Source: Marinisporobacter sp.
Lineage (GTDB): Bacteria; Bacillota; Clostridia; Peptostreptococcales; Thermotaleaceae
Direction of reading: 5' to 3'
NCBI GenBank assembly: GCA_025210395.1
Contig: JAOARV010000026.1
Span: 24,014-88,013, forward strand
DNA: 64,000 nt
Positions 27,348 through 36,764 of this stretch are shown piece by piece. Position numbers and translations under genes: made by a program. The notes below the pieces were generated by a model. It was not told the DNA's origin. It saw nothing but the letters and a program-made list of their open reading frames with translations, and did not search any database. How positions within the stretch are numbered: position 1 is the first letter of the stretch; every line of letters starts with the position of its first letter.

Positions 27348-28782
27348 ATGGTTTATTTTTTATTTCAAACCAAACAGTAGTGCCTTCATGAATTTTACTC
27401 TTAATCCCGTATGAAAAGTTATGAGCTTCTAAAATATTTTTTACGATAGACATTCCTAAGCCAGTACCACTTGTATCTCTTTTTCTGGATTTATCCACTT
27501 TATAAAAACGATCCCATATATAAGGCAAATCTTCCTGAGGGATGCCTTTTCCATGATCTATGATCTCGACTTTTATAATATCATTTGTAGTGGTTACTTT
27601 GATAAGTATTTGACTATTTTCATAGGAGTGGGTAATAGCGTTATTAATTAAGTTGAAAAATACTTGATAGAGTTTATCTTCATCTGCATAGATTTGTGTG
27701 TCTTGAGTATCTACTTCTATCAGCAACTTTATATTCTTTTGAGAAGCAAAGAAATCAAGTTTTTCTGTAACTTGATGAATTAATTCAGCAATGGGAAATA
27801 GAGAACTATTGAGCTTTGTATAACCTGCTTCCATTTTAGATAAAGTAAGGATATCTTCAACCATGGTATTTAAACGACTAGATTCATCTACAATAACTTG
27901 CAAATTTTCATTTCTTGTCTTTTTATCATCATCCACATCCATTATAAGTTCGGCATAAGCTCGAATCAAGCTAATGGGAGTTTTGAGTTCATGAGAGACA
28001 TTTGCAATAAATTCTCTTCGTAAATTTTCTATTCTTCCTAGTTGGATAGCTAAGTCATTTATCGTATCTCCTAAAATACCTATTTCATCTTTGGAATCTA
28101 AAGCTACACGAACATTAAAATTACCCTTTGAGATTTCCTTTGAAGTTTTTGTTATTTTTAAAATTGGTTTTGCAAAATGCTTTGCAAATAATAGCGCTAA
28201 AAGAGAACCAATGAGTAGAGAAATCCATGTGATAATAGATAATTGCTTTTTTAAAATAGAGTTTGTTTCTTGAATAGGTGCTAAAGCAGAGGTCAATATA
28301 ACATTTCCAACGATAGCATTGTTTTTTTCAATAGGAACTTTTACTACAAGTAAAGACTTTTTAGCTCCATCAAACCCTGCAACAAAGGTTTCAACTTCAT
28401 TGGAATAAAGGTTTACATGAGGTTCTTGGGGTTGTTCTTTAGGATGTTTCTTGGGTACAAAGGGGATTCTTTTAGGAAGCTTATTTCTATTCACAGGAAA
28501 CAAAACCTTATTATGCCGATTAATGATAGTAATAGAAATATGAAAAGAAAATTCAGATCGAAAATCATTCATTTCATCCATTACATCTTGTGAGATGACG
28601 GGAAAGTCATTTGTTGATGAAATAAGAGATGCTATGGTTTTTCCCTCGTCTAATAATAAATCTTTTCTTTCATCTATATAAAATTTTTGAAGGAGCATAA
28701 TTTGAAATAACCAAGTGATTAAAAGGATAATCAGTACAAGGGATGTAATCCCTAACCAAAGCTTGCTTAATATGCTTTTCAT
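27334..28782 (-). CDS. sensor histidine kinase (PhoR/ResE-like)
   Basis: Membrane kinase of 482 residues. Helices lie at about 10-30 and 181-200, enclosing an extracytoplasmic sensor of about 150 residues with a Lys/Pro-rich stretch (KLPKRIPFVPKKHPK). A HAMP domain is followed by HisKA with H264 in NVSHELKTPIS, N box NLINNAITHS, G1 DHGKGIP, F box YIWDRFYKVDKSR and G2 GTGLGMSIV. All catalytic motifs are intact. It starts one nucleotide after its cognate regulator, so the two form one operon. The signal is unknown. Confidence 0.93.
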   Translation of the reverse strand: MKSILSKLWLGITSLVLIILLITWLFQIMLLQKFYIDERKDLLLDEGKTIASLISSTNDFPVISQDVMDEMNDFRSEFSFHISITIINRHNKVLFPVNRNKLPKRIPFVPKKHPKEQPQEPHVNLYSNEVETFVAGFDGAKKSLLVVKVPIEKNNAIVGNVILTSALAPIQETNSILKKQLSIITWISLLIGSLLALLFAKHFAKPILKITKTSKEISKGNFNVRVALDSKDEIGILGDTINDLAIQLGRIENLRREFIANVSHELKTPISLIRAYAELIMDVDDDKKTRNENLQVIVDESSRLNTMVEDILTLSKMEAGYTKLNSSLFPIAELIHQVTEKLDFFASQKNIKLLIEVDTQDTQIYADEDKLYQVFFNLINNAITHSYENSQILIKVTTTNDIIKVEIIDHGKGIPQEDLPYIWDRFYKVDKSRKRDTSGTGLGMSIVKNILEAHNFSYGIKSKIHEGTTVWFEIKNKPLKNG

Positions 28783-28783
28783 G

Positions 28784-29467
28784 TTACTGCCCTGCCTTTA
28801 GCTTGTAACCTGTACCCCAAACGGTATGAATATACTTTTTATCTTTTCCGAGCTTTTCTCTGATTTGCTTTATATGGGTATCTACTGTTCTTACATCTCC
28901 TATAAAATCATACCCCCATACCTTGTTTAAAAGTTGTTCTCTTGAGAAAACTCTTTCAGGATTTTGTGCAAAGAAATACAGAAGATCAAATTCTTTAGGA
29001 GTTAATGAAATTTCTTCGTTATTTAAAAATACTTGCTTACCCAGAGGATTGATTTCTATATTTTTAATTTTTATATTTTTTTCAGATACATCTTGATTTA
29101 TTTTACTTCTTTTTAGTACTGCTTTTACTCTTGCAACTACTTCCTTTGGGCTAAAGGGCTTCGTAATATAATCATCTATTCCTAATTCAAAACCAAAAAG
29201 CTTATCATACTCTTCGCCTCTTGCTGTGAGCATAATAATAGGAATAGAAGATTCTTCACGAATTTTTCTACATACGGTCCAGCCATCTATTTGAGGCATC
29301 ATAACATCTAACAATATAAGAGAAAATTCATTTTTCTCATATTTTCCTAAAGCATCTTTACCGTCACAGGCTTCCTCTACAATGTAGCCTTCTCTAGACA
29401 GATATATTTTAATAACTTGACGTAATTTCGGTTCATCGTCAACCACAAGAATTTTTAGATCATGCAT
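28784..29467 (-). CDS. OmpR/PhoB-family response regulator
   Basis: Response regulator of 227 residues, first gene of a two-gene operon with the kinase at 27334. The receiver has D10-D11, phospho-acceptor D54 in LLDVMMPQIDG and K in YITKPFSPKE. The winged helix includes RTVDTHIKQIREKLG and ends HTVWGTGYKLKAGQ, as in the PhoB/ResD/WalR group. GGAGGA lies about 10 nt before the ATG. Divergence from neighbours suggests an independent unit. Confidence 0.93.
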   Translation of the reverse strand: MHDLKILVVDDEPKLRQVIKIYLSREGYIVEEACDGKDALGKYEKNEFSLILLDVMMPQIDGWTVCRKIREESSIPIIMLTARGEEYDKLFGFELGIDDYITKPFSPKEVVARVKAVLKRSKINQDVSEKNIKIKNIEINPLGKQVFLNNEEISLTPKEFDLLYFFAQNPERVFSREQLLNKVWGYDFIGDVRTVDTHIKQIREKLGKDKKYIHTVWGTGYKLKAGQ

Positions 29468-29684
29468 ATAAAGTCCTCCTATACAAAGATGAAATTGATA
29501 GAATATTTATTAAGCTTATCATAACATAGTTTTAAAGGAATGGGTGAGGGTTATACGAAAGTTCAATATTTTAACAAAAGTACATCATAAAATGATCACA
29601 AATAAGAGGAATATTGTCCCAAAATTTTTCATGTGCATGCTATAGACGTAAGACGAGGGAAGTAGGAGGTAGAAAGATGATTAT

Positions 29685-30377
29685 TTACCTCCTTGATTTC
29701 TGACTACAAAGAGCTACAAATTCTTCAAGTATTCTATTATTTTCTTGACCAAGAGGAATATCTTTTATAGCTATAGAAAAATCATCCATTAGCCAATTTT
29801 GATAATATATTGAAAGTTTTTTCATGATATGTTCATCAAACTCTGGATGAAATTGAGTACCAAATATATTTGAATCAGGAATCCTAAAAGCATTGACAAA
29901 TTTATCTTCTCCTATTATGCCCGCTGAGAACACTTCTAATTGAGTAGATGTAATAATATGAAAATGGAAGGAATAAGCAGATTCCATTGTGTTAAAAATC
30001 TCACCTGACTTTAGTTGAGAAATGGGTTTTAGTCCTATATTCATGGTGGAAGCAGGGCCTACACAGCCTTGATCAAATACATCTGCGAGTAATTGAGAAC
30101 CAAAGCATATACCTAAAGTGGGGATGTTTTTATGATAGTGGATACGATTTTTTATAAAGGAGCGAAGTTCATGAAGCCATTCAAAATCCTCCATCACACC
30201 AGTAGAACCTCCTGTGATGATTAAGGGTTCATGGATACATTTTTTTATTTCCTCCATATCTGTTAGAGCAGATAAAATCCTTGAAGGATATCCTAATTGG
30301 GCGAGCTTTTCCTTTATATGAAAACCATAATCTGTATCTTCGTAAGCATAGCCAGTTGTTTTTATAATGTGGATCAT
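29685..30377 (-). CDS. class I glutamine amidotransferase-like protein
   Basis: A 230-residue protein with the class I GATase fold. The nucleophile elbow GICFGSQLLAD contains C91, and the His-Glu pair is in FGTQFHPEF (H177, E179), so the triad is complete. There is no attached synthetase domain and no carbamoyl-phosphate or GMP synthase neighbour, so it resembles stand-alone GMP-synthase-GATase-like proteins that hydrolyse glutamine or gamma-glutamyl compounds. AGGAGG is about 8 nt before the ATG. It lies downstream of the opuC operon on the same strand, but a terminator separates them. Substrate is unknown. Confidence 0.85.
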   Translation of the reverse strand: MIHIIKTTGYAYEDTDYGFHIKEKLAQLGYPSRILSALTDMEEIKKCIHEPLIITGGSTGVMEDFEWLHELRSFIKNRIHYHKNIPTLGICFGSQLLADVFDQGCVGPASTMNIGLKPISQLKSGEIFNTMESAYSFHFHIITSTQLEVFSAGIIGEDKFVNAFRIPDSNIFGTQFHPEFDEHIMKKLSIYYQNWLMDDFSIAIKDIPLGQENNRILEEFVALCSQKSRR

Positions 30378-30509
30378 TTATTAATTCCTCCTATTTTAAA
30401 AATTTTATAGTAGCAAAAGGTAAATAGAGCTGTCTTCGCCAAGTCGAGAAGGATGATCATAAATAGGACGTATCAATAAGAAATCTATATGAGGGTATAT
30501 TTTTTCATA

Positions 30510-30537
30510 AAATAAAAAGGGGATATAAATATCCCCC
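30510..30537 (-). terminator. opuC operon terminator
   Basis: Read on the minus strand, GGGGATAT pairs with ATATCCCC across a 2-nt loop, followed by TTTTTATTTT, 5 nt after the opuCC stop. Confidence 0.87.
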
Positions 30538-30541
30538 AAAA

Positions 30542-31429
30542 TTAATCGATCAACCCTTCAGATTTTAACCATTCACGAGCAACTTCTTTTGCATCCTTCT
30601 TTTCAAGGTCAACCTGTGCATTTAATTGTGCCATTTTTGTATCATCTAGTTTACCAGAAAGTGAGTTAAGCGCATCTGCTACTTTAGGATATTTTTCTAA
30701 AGCATCCTTACGAATAACAGGAGCTGCATAGTATGGTGGGAAGAAGCTTTTATCATCTTCTAAAACAACTAAATCGAAAGCAGGAATTCTACCATCTGTA
30801 GCAAAGGCACTATTTACATCTATTTGCTTATCACGAACAGCAGCATAAGTAAGACCTGGATCCATTCCCTTTGCAGATTTAAAGTTCATAGCGTAGACAT
30901 CCTTTAGACCTTTGTAACCATCTTGTCTTTCTAAAAACTCTTGTGTACCTGCAAGGATCAAGTCAGGTGCAGCCTTTGCAAGATCACTATAAGTTTTTAT
31001 ACCTAATTCATCTGCTTGTGCTTTACGCATGGCTAATGCGTATGTATTATTGAATCCAAATGGCTTTAGCCAAGCAAGATCTTTTTCTTCATACATTGTT
31101 TTTACTTTATCGTAGACAGCTTGTGAATCTGTCATTCTTTCTTGCTTTAATACACTCATTAAAGCTGTTCCTGTGTATTCTGCATACACATCAATATCTC
31201 CACTTTCTAAAGCTGTTGAGATCACATTGGTTCCACCAAGGTATGGTTTTGTTTCAACTTTTACATCTGTTTTAGCTTCGATGATTTCTTTCATTAAATA
31301 AACAAGGATTTCTTGTTCCGTAAAGTTTTTACCACCTACTACGATTTTGTTTTCTTGTTTTGCGCTTCCACAGCCAACAAGACTAGATAAAATCAAAACA
31401 ATCACTAAAAATAAACTAAATTTTTTCAT
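30542..31429 (-). CDS. opuCC: osmoprotectant ABC transporter substrate-binding lipoprotein
   Basis: Lipoprotein of 295 residues that captures quaternary ammonium compounds such as glycine betaine, choline or carnitine. The start at 31429 has AGGAG at 8-nt spacing; an ATG two codons upstream is too close to that site. The signal peptide ends with lipobox LVGC (C20). The mature part begins IVVGGKNFTEQEILVYLMKE and has GGTNVISTALESGDIDVYAEYTG split over the OpuAC/QAT family region. It is the last gene of opuCA-CB-CC. Substrate choice between choline and betaine cannot be fixed by eye. Confidence 0.9.
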   Translation of the reverse strand: MKKFSLFLVIVLILSSLVGCGSAKQENKIVVGGKNFTEQEILVYLMKEIIEAKTDVKVETKPYLGGTNVISTALESGDIDVYAEYTGTALMSVLKQERMTDSQAVYDKVKTMYEEKDLAWLKPFGFNNTYALAMRKAQADELGIKTYSDLAKAAPDLILAGTQEFLERQDGYKGLKDVYAMNFKSAKGMDPGLTYAAVRDKQIDVNSAFATDGRIPAFDLVVLEDDKSFFPPYYAAPVIRKDALEKYPKVADALNSLSGKLDDTKMAQLNAQVDLEKKDAKEVAREWLKSEGLID

Positions 31430-31450
31430 ATACATCTCTCCTTTTTTTTA

Positions 31451-32104
31451 TTATTTCCTTAAACCCTTTGGAGTAACAGAAAATTCTAATTTCCTTAAGG
31501 CGAAATCAAAGGTTAATGCTAAGGTAGCTGCTGGAATAGCACCTGCAAGGATGAGTTCAGGGTTTACTGTAGCAATTCCTCTAAAAATCAAATCGCCTAA
31601 ACCACCTGCACCAATCATTGCTGATATAGTGGCAACTCCTACGATTAAGACAGTAGAGGTTCTGATTCCTGCCATAATGATAGATAGAGCTAGTGGTATT
31701 TCAACCATAAATAAGACTTGTCTTGAAGTCATTCCCATACCTACCCCTGCTTCTACAGCTGCTTTGTTAACGCCAATAACGCCTGTATAAGTATTTCTAA
31801 GGATTGGAAGTAATCCGTAAATAGTCAAAGCAACAATTGCAGGAAATCTGCCTATACCAAGAAATGGAATCATAAAACCTAAAAGAGCTAAACTTGGTAT
31901 GGTTTGAAAAATAGAAGTTACACCAATAACAGGATCAGCTAATTTTCTATGTCTTGTTAAGAAAATACCTAAGGGTACTGCAATCAAAACAGAAAAGAAC
32001 AAAGCTGTTAGGGTTATTTGAACGTGTTGTCCAATTGCTAATAATATATCTGAGCCTCTGCTTTTGAAGATGTTCAATATGCCAATAAAAATATTGTTTT
32101 CCAT
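31451..32104 (-). CDS. opuCB: osmoprotectant ABC transporter permease
   Basis: Inner-membrane permease of 217 residues with about five to six helices and the binding-protein-dependent transport motif near EAGVGMGMTSRQVLFMVEIPLALS. The segment FLTRHRKLADPVIGVTSIFQTIPSLALLGF is typical of OpuCB/OpuBB, quoted here only as a landmark near residues 49-78. OpuC systems usually have two permeases (CB and CD); only one is present here, which suggests a homodimeric channel as in OpuB-like or single-permease variants. Confidence 0.88.
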   Translation of the reverse strand: MENNIFIGILNIFKSRGSDILLAIGQHVQITLTALFFSVLIAVPLGIFLTRHRKLADPVIGVTSIFQTIPSLALLGFMIPFLGIGRFPAIVALTIYGLLPILRNTYTGVIGVNKAAVEAGVGMGMTSRQVLFMVEIPLALSIIMAGIRTSTVLIVGVATISAMIGAGGLGDLIFRGIATVNPELILAGAIPAATLALTFDFALRKLEFSVTPKGLRK

Positions 32105-32119
32105 AACACACCTCTCTCT

Positions 32120-33235
32120 TTAAGCGGAATATTTTCTTGCCATGACTTCAACGATGCTTGCATGGGTAATAATTCCCTTTAATTCATGGTCATTAGAAAT
32201 AACAGGAAGATAAGAAATATTACTATTTACAAAGATGTCAATAGCATCTTGTAGGGATTGATCTTCTTTAAGGGTTGGAATATCTGTTTTCATAATATCC
32301 TCTACCTTTAATGTTTCATCTTTATAATTTTTTTGAATTTCCCAAACACCTACAGTGCCTAAGAAATGATTAGACTTATCTATTACGAGTAAGCTATCTA
32401 CCTTATGTTTACGCATAACCTTGATAGATTCAGCAAGTCCTTTTTCTGGTTTGGTAGCAATAGGTTTTACAATAACCTCATCAATAGGAGGAAGAAAGTT
32501 TACTTTATTTAATCGTTCTTCTCCGATAAAGGAACGGACAAAATCATCAGCAGGATGACGAAGAATATGTTCAGGAGTATCTAGCTGAACAATTTTTCCT
32601 TCTCTCATGATACAGATTCTATCTGCTATTTTTAATGCTTCATCCATATCATGAGTAACAAAAATAATGGTTTTTTTGATTTCTTCTTGTAATTTTACAA
32701 GCTCTTCTTGCAATTGCTCACGGCTAATAGGGTCTAAAGCACTGAATGGCTCGTCCATCAAAATAATAGGTGGATCTGCAGCAAGTGCACGAATTACCCC
32801 TACTCTTTGTTGTTGCCCCCCACTTAATTCAGAAGGATAACGATTTCTATATACTTCTGGGTCTAATCCCACTAGGTTTAATAATTCATCTACTCTTTTC
32901 ATATAAGAATTAGGGTCCATTTTTTTTAGTTTAGGAACAAGTGCTACGTTTTGAGCAATGGTCATATGAGGAAGAAGACCGATCTGTTGGATCACATAGC
33001 CAATATTCCTTCGAAGCTCAACGGGATTAAGGTTGCTGATTTCCTTGCCACCGATGAAAATTTTTCCTTCTGTAGGCTCAATAAGGCGATTAATCATTTT
33101 CATGGTAGTCGTTTTTCCACAGCCGCTAGGTCCGATTAGAACTAATAACTCCCCTTTGTTTATATGCAACTTCATTTGATCTAAGGCTTTAAAGCCGTCT
33201 TCGTATATTTTTGATACATTTTCAAATCGAATCAT
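32120..33235 (-). CDS. opuCA: osmoprotectant ABC transporter ATPase with tandem CBS domains
   Basis: ATP-binding subunit of 371 residues. The ATG at 33235 has GGAGG about 6 nt upstream; an in-frame ATG at 33256 precedes that site. Walker A is GPSGCGKTT, the Q-loop IGYVIQQIG, signature LSGGQQQRVG, Walker B ILMDEPFSALD and H-loop IFVTHDMDEA. Two CBS domains follow (about residues 250-370), which in OpuA/OpuC proteins gate transport by ionic strength or bind c-di-AMP. First gene of the operon, 15 nt before the permease. The function is osmotic stress protection. Confidence 0.93.
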   Translation of the reverse strand: MIRFENVSKIYEDGFKALDQMKLHINKGELLVLIGPSGCGKTTTMKMINRLIEPTEGKIFIGGKEISNLNPVELRRNIGYVIQQIGLLPHMTIAQNVALVPKLKKMDPNSYMKRVDELLNLVGLDPEVYRNRYPSELSGGQQQRVGVIRALAADPPIILMDEPFSALDPISREQLQEELVKLQEEIKKTIIFVTHDMDEALKIADRICIMREGKIVQLDTPEHILRHPADDFVRSFIGEERLNKVNFLPPIDEVIVKPIATKPEKGLAESIKVMRKHKVDSLLVIDKSNHFLGTVGVWEIQKNYKDETLKVEDIMKTDIPTLKEDQSLQDAIDIFVNSNISYLPVISNDHELKGIITHASIVEVMARKYSA

Positions 33236-33700
33236 ATAAAACCTCCTTGGCAACAAATTGCTTCAAAAATTAGTATATTAGGAAAATTTTGTGAATTAAT
33301 AAAAGCCGAAAAATAGTATCCTATGAGAGAAAATAAAAAAATAAAGATCCTTCATAGGTAGATAGTATTTAGTTGTGCTCACTTTTTTATTCGAGCAAAT
33401 AAGAAAAATATGTCCTTATTGTAAGTATAAAAACAAAGATATTTATATTGTGAGTCGAAGTTGACTTTCATATAAACTGAAAAGAGTGAAAAGATTTGAA
33501 ATAAAAAGAAATGTAAAAAAATTACATTTTAGTTGGGGCGTAAACAATCCCTTTACATTTTAATACGAATTTTGCCTATTGTCAACAACAAAAAACACGA
33601 GAAATAGCCATGAAAATCGACAATTATACGAAGGATACGACAAAAACAACTCCACGTGATATAATTAAGTGATTAGAGATTATAAAAATAAGGAAGTGGA
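33236..33700. other. divergent intergenic region between opuCA and the MBL gene
   Basis: A 465-bp region without a gene. It contains two inverted repeats: CCTATGA at 33320 against TCATAGG at 33352, and AATGTAA against TTACATT (33511-33529, 5-nt centre), the latter resembling a regulator operator. Near the right end ACGACA (33637) and TATAAT (33660), 17 bp apart, form a likely promoter for the plus-strand gene. Confidence 0.5.
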
Positions 33701-34885
33701 GTGAGAAATTTGTTAAAAAAGCATTATTTTCTTGTGATCATATTATCATTTTTATTGATTTTCACAGGTTGTGTAAAGGAAAAAGCAGTACATACTGTAA
33801 AAGAAGAAAATTTAAAAGAAACTGTAGCATCTGAAAGGATAGCAGAAGTTAAAGGAGATTTAAAAATTCATTTTATTGATGTAGGACAAGCAGATAGTAT
33901 ATTGATTAAGAATGGTGAAAGTACTATGCTTATCGATGCTGGGAATAATGGCGATGCTGATTTAGTTGTGAACTATTTAAAGAATCAAGGAATCAATCAA
34001 TTAGATTATGTTATCGGAACCCATCCCCATGAAGATCATATAGGAGGATTAGATGCAGTAATCAATAATTTTGACATAGGCAAAGTATATATGCCAAAGG
34101 TTACCCATACGAGTAAAACATTTAAAGATGTTATTACAGCTATTAAAAAGAAGGGACTGAAAATAACGAATCCCACAGTAGGGGGTATAATACCATTAGG
34201 AGATGCAAAAGGGGTTATTCTTGCACCTAATAGTAAAGAATATAAAGATTATAACGATTATTCTATTGTACTAAAGTTAACCTATGGAAATACTTCTTTC
34301 CTATTTACAGGGGATGCAGAGGGTCTTTCAGAGAAAGAAATGATGCGTAATGGATTAGATTTATCAGCTGATGTATTAAAGCTGGGACACCATGGTAGTC
34401 ATTCTTCCACAACAATAGATTTCTTGAATAAAGTAAATCCTAAATATGCTGTAATTATGACGGAGATAGGAAATGACTATGGCCATCCCCATAAGGAAAC
34501 CATGGATAAATTAAAAAATAAAAATATACCTGTTTATAGAACGGATGAAAGTGGAAATATTGTGGCTACCAGTGATGGAAATAAAATTAGCTTTAATGCA
34601 AATCAAGGGGATTATAACTATGGAAGAGATAGCAAAAGTAAAAAAACAAATACAAATAAAGAAAATACAATCAATATACTTACAGCAAAAGCAGTAACAT
34701 CCATAGAAGAGAAAAATGATATGAATAAGGATGAGCAGGGGTTGATTAAAGGAAATATTAATAGCAAAGGAGAAAAAATATATCATATGCCGGATGGAGC
34801 TTATTATAAAAATGTGAAGGCAGAGGTTTTATTTAAGACAGAAAAGGAAGCGAAGGAAGCTGGATTTAGAAAATCAAAGAGGTAG
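33701..34885 (+). CDS. secreted ComEC-like metallo-beta-lactamase-fold lipoprotein
   Basis: Extracytoplasmic hydrolase of 394 residues. A signal peptide ends in lipobox FTGC (C24 counted from the GTG at 33701). A TTG at 33710 with GGAG at 8-nt spacing is an equally plausible start. The MBL core starts IHFIDVGQADSILI, has the metal motif THPHEDH (107-113) and the later GHHGSHSS and YGHPHKETM motifs, all as in the C-terminal domain of the DNA-uptake protein ComEC. It lacks the ComEC membrane channel. Family relatives are presumed extracellular nucleases or phosphodiesterases. Residues 300-394 form a polar tail. It is paired with a DUF3006 gene 8 nt downstream. Confidence 0.88.
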   Translation: MRNLLKKHYFLVIILSFLLIFTGCVKEKAVHTVKEENLKETVASERIAEVKGDLKIHFIDVGQADSILIKNGESTMLIDAGNNGDADLVVNYLKNQGINQLDYVIGTHPHEDHIGGLDAVINNFDIGKVYMPKVTHTSKTFKDVITAIKKKGLKITNPTVGGIIPLGDAKGVILAPNSKEYKDYNDYSIVLKLTYGNTSFLFTGDAEGLSEKEMMRNGLDLSADVLKLGHHGSHSSTTIDFLNKVNPKYAVIMTEIGNDYGHPHKETMDKLKNKNIPVYRTDESGNIVATSDGNKISFNANQGDYNYGRDSKSKKTNTNKENTINILTAKAVTSIEEKNDMNKDEQGLIKGNINSKGEKIYHMPDGAYYKNVKAEVLFKTEKEAKEAGFRKSKR

Positions 34886-34893
34886 GTGAGTCT

Positions 34894-35109
34894 ATGTATA
34901 TGATTATAGATAGATTTGAAGAAAATCTTGCTGTATGTGAAAGAGAAGATGGAAAGATTATCAATATCGAAAGAAATATGATTCCACAGGATGCAAAAGA
35001 AGGAGATGTATTAGTAGTAGATGAAAATAGAATTTTTATAGATCGAGAAGAAACATTAAAAAGAAGAAAAAAAATAGAAGAGATGACAAAGAATTTGTGG
35101 GAATCATAA
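34894..35109 (+). CDS. DUF3006-family small protein
   Basis: A 71-residue protein with a compact beta-strand pattern: IIDRFEENLAVCEREDGKII, then GDVLVVDENRIFIDREETLKRR. This matches DUF3006 proteins, which are repeatedly found beside ComEC-like MBL genes. AGGTGAG precedes the ATG. It is 8 nt after the MBL gene and ends at a terminator, so the two form one operon. It has no signal peptide, so it would be cytosolic while its partner is exported; its role is unknown. Confidence 0.83.
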   Translation: MYMIIDRFEENLAVCEREDGKIINIERNMIPQDAKEGDVLVVDENRIFIDREETLKRRKKIEEMTKNLWES

Positions 35110-35138
35110 AAGTGTCAGCCTATGCTGACGCTTTTGCT
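35108..35138 (+). terminator. terminator of the MBL/DUF3006 operon
   Basis: AAAGTGTCAGC pairs with GCTGACGCTTT around CTAT, followed by TGCTATTTAT; begins at the stop codon of the DUF3006 gene. Confidence 0.75.
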
Positions 35139-35295
35139 ATTTATAAAAAAGAAAATGAATGAGCGTTTTAAATTTTCAAAGTAAAAATGAATGGATTGAG
35201 GATGAAGCCAATGCTACAATTCTTGTTTTTAAGTGGAGAAATATACAAATAATTTCCTAAAGGATTTTAAAAATATTTGTCAAATATAAAAATAA

Positions 35296-35308
35296 TGTCA
35301 AATTGACA
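35296..35308. promoter_or_regulatory. TGTCAA-A-TTGACA palindrome
   Basis: Perfect 13-bp palindrome 26 bp before the SH3/3D gene, with a related ATTTGTCAAAT about 10 bp upstream. Possible operator; no regulator is identified. Confidence 0.35.
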
Positions 35309-35333
35309 CAAAATAAGGGGGAATTCTTTTTTT

Positions 35334-36488
35334 ATGAATATTTTCAAGAAATTTTTTATGATTACAATTGTTTTATTATGTATAGCATTAATGCCTTCAA
35401 CAAACTATGCACAAGAAGTTGTGAAAGGGATTGTGATTGATCAGAATGTAGCTTTGTATAAAGAGGCGAGAACCTCATCACCAAGCTTAAGTTCTTTAGA
35501 AATAGGAGAGGACGTATTTATTGAAGCAAATAAAGGAAAATGGTATGAAGTTTCTACGAAGAATGGTATATTTGGATGGGTACATAGTGAATGTATATTG
35601 ATTAAGAATGGACATAAAAGTTTGATAGAAAATGGAGTTGTTAATACAGGGACTGTAGAAGTACGTAAAGATCCAAATGTACATTCTGATATTATGGGAA
35701 GACTAGGGTTCGCAACGAAGATTACGGTAGTAGAGAAAAAAGAAGACTGGGTTCAATTGGCTATGGAGGATGAGGTAATTGGTTGGGTACCTTCTAAAGA
35801 TATTATTACTATGCCTATTGAAAAAAAAGCGAAAATCATAGTTGAAAATGGAGAAGTTTATGAAAAACCATCAAAAAATAGTGAAATGATAAAAGCGTTA
35901 AGCAAAAATCAGATTGTAAAGATTGATGGTTATGAGGATGGGTATTTTCATATTATATGGGATGAGAAAAAAGAAGGATTCATATATGATAAAGAAGTAA
36001 AGCTTGTACATGAAGATTTCTTTAAGCAGGCCTTTGTAAAACAAGATGCGAAAAAAAATAATGAAGCAAAAGAGAAAGAAACAGCAGTAAATACTTTTAA
36101 AGAAATAATAGAAAATGCTACATACCTTGGAGGAGATTATACAGCTACAGCTTATGATTTATCTATCGCCTCTTGTGGTAAAGCTGTAGGGGCTAAATAT
36201 AGAGGTTTTACAAGATCAGGATACAATCTTAATGGAAAGAGTTGGAGTGATGCAATGGTGGTTGCAGTAGATACAAGAAAAATTTCATTAGGAAGCAAAA
36301 TCCTTGTATTGTTTGATGAGAAGGATTGGCGTTCAAAATATAATGGTATTTATTTAGCAGCAGATACAGGAGGCGGCGTAAAAGGAAAAACTGTAGATAT
36401 TTATTTAGGCGATATAGGGAATAAACAAATGAAGGAAGTAAGGGCTTTTGGTAGAGGATATAATGTGAAGGTATATCTTTTAAACTAA
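35334..36488 (+). CDS. secreted SH3-domain and 3D-domain cell-wall protein
   Basis: Exported protein of 384 residues. A signal peptide spans about 1-26 (NIFKKFFMITIVLLCIALM). Three bacterial SH3 modules follow (about 30-85, 95-150 and 160-215), marked by GxFGWVHSE, VIGWVPSKD and EGFIYDKEV. The C-terminal 3D domain (about 270-384) has the three conserved aspartates in VVAVDTRKI, LAADTGGG and TVDIYLGD, as in Gram-positive wall-active proteins related to MltA. Predicted to bind and cut peptidoglycan. AGGGGGA about 11 nt upstream supports the start. Confidence 0.9.
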   Translation: MNIFKKFFMITIVLLCIALMPSTNYAQEVVKGIVIDQNVALYKEARTSSPSLSSLEIGEDVFIEANKGKWYEVSTKNGIFGWVHSECILIKNGHKSLIENGVVNTGTVEVRKDPNVHSDIMGRLGFATKITVVEKKEDWVQLAMEDEVIGWVPSKDIITMPIEKKAKIIVENGEVYEKPSKNSEMIKALSKNQIVKIDGYEDGYFHIIWDEKKEGFIYDKEVKLVHEDFFKQAFVKQDAKKNNEAKEKETAVNTFKEIIENATYLGGDYTATAYDLSIASCGKAVGAKYRGFTRSGYNLNGKSWSDAMVVAVDTRKISLGSKILVLFDEKDWRSKYNGIYLAADTGGGVKGKTVDIYLGDIGNKQMKEVRAFGRGYNVKVYLLN

Positions 36489-36504
36489 AAAATAGAAAGC
36501 TTTT

Positions 36505-36539
36505 AAAGGGTTTCAGAAAAATTATCTGGAGCCTTTTTA
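36505..36539 (+). terminator. terminator of the SH3/3D gene
   Basis: AAAGGGTTTCAGA pairs with TCTGGAGCCTTTT using G-U pairs, followed by TATTATTAT. No gene is seen in the rest of the gap to 36764. Confidence 0.7.
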
Positions 36540-36764
36540 TTATTATAGGAGCTAAAGGGCTTATGAAAATGATTGTATTGAAAAAAATTTAAGCTTTAAA
36601 GCTGTCATGTTTGCTCAATGGATGATCCTTTAAACAGGGTAATAAGTGATATGATTTATGGTTATATTGTTAGTATAGATTCTGTTAGTAAAGTATTTTT
36701 AGCCATTTTTCGTATGCGATTATGGAGGATTGATATATAATATAAGAAAAATATTTTGGAGTTG

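Noticed and set aside
31060..31790. Plus-strand ORFs opposite opuCC and opuCB
   Set aside because: They mirror strongly supported transporter genes and show no domain of their own.
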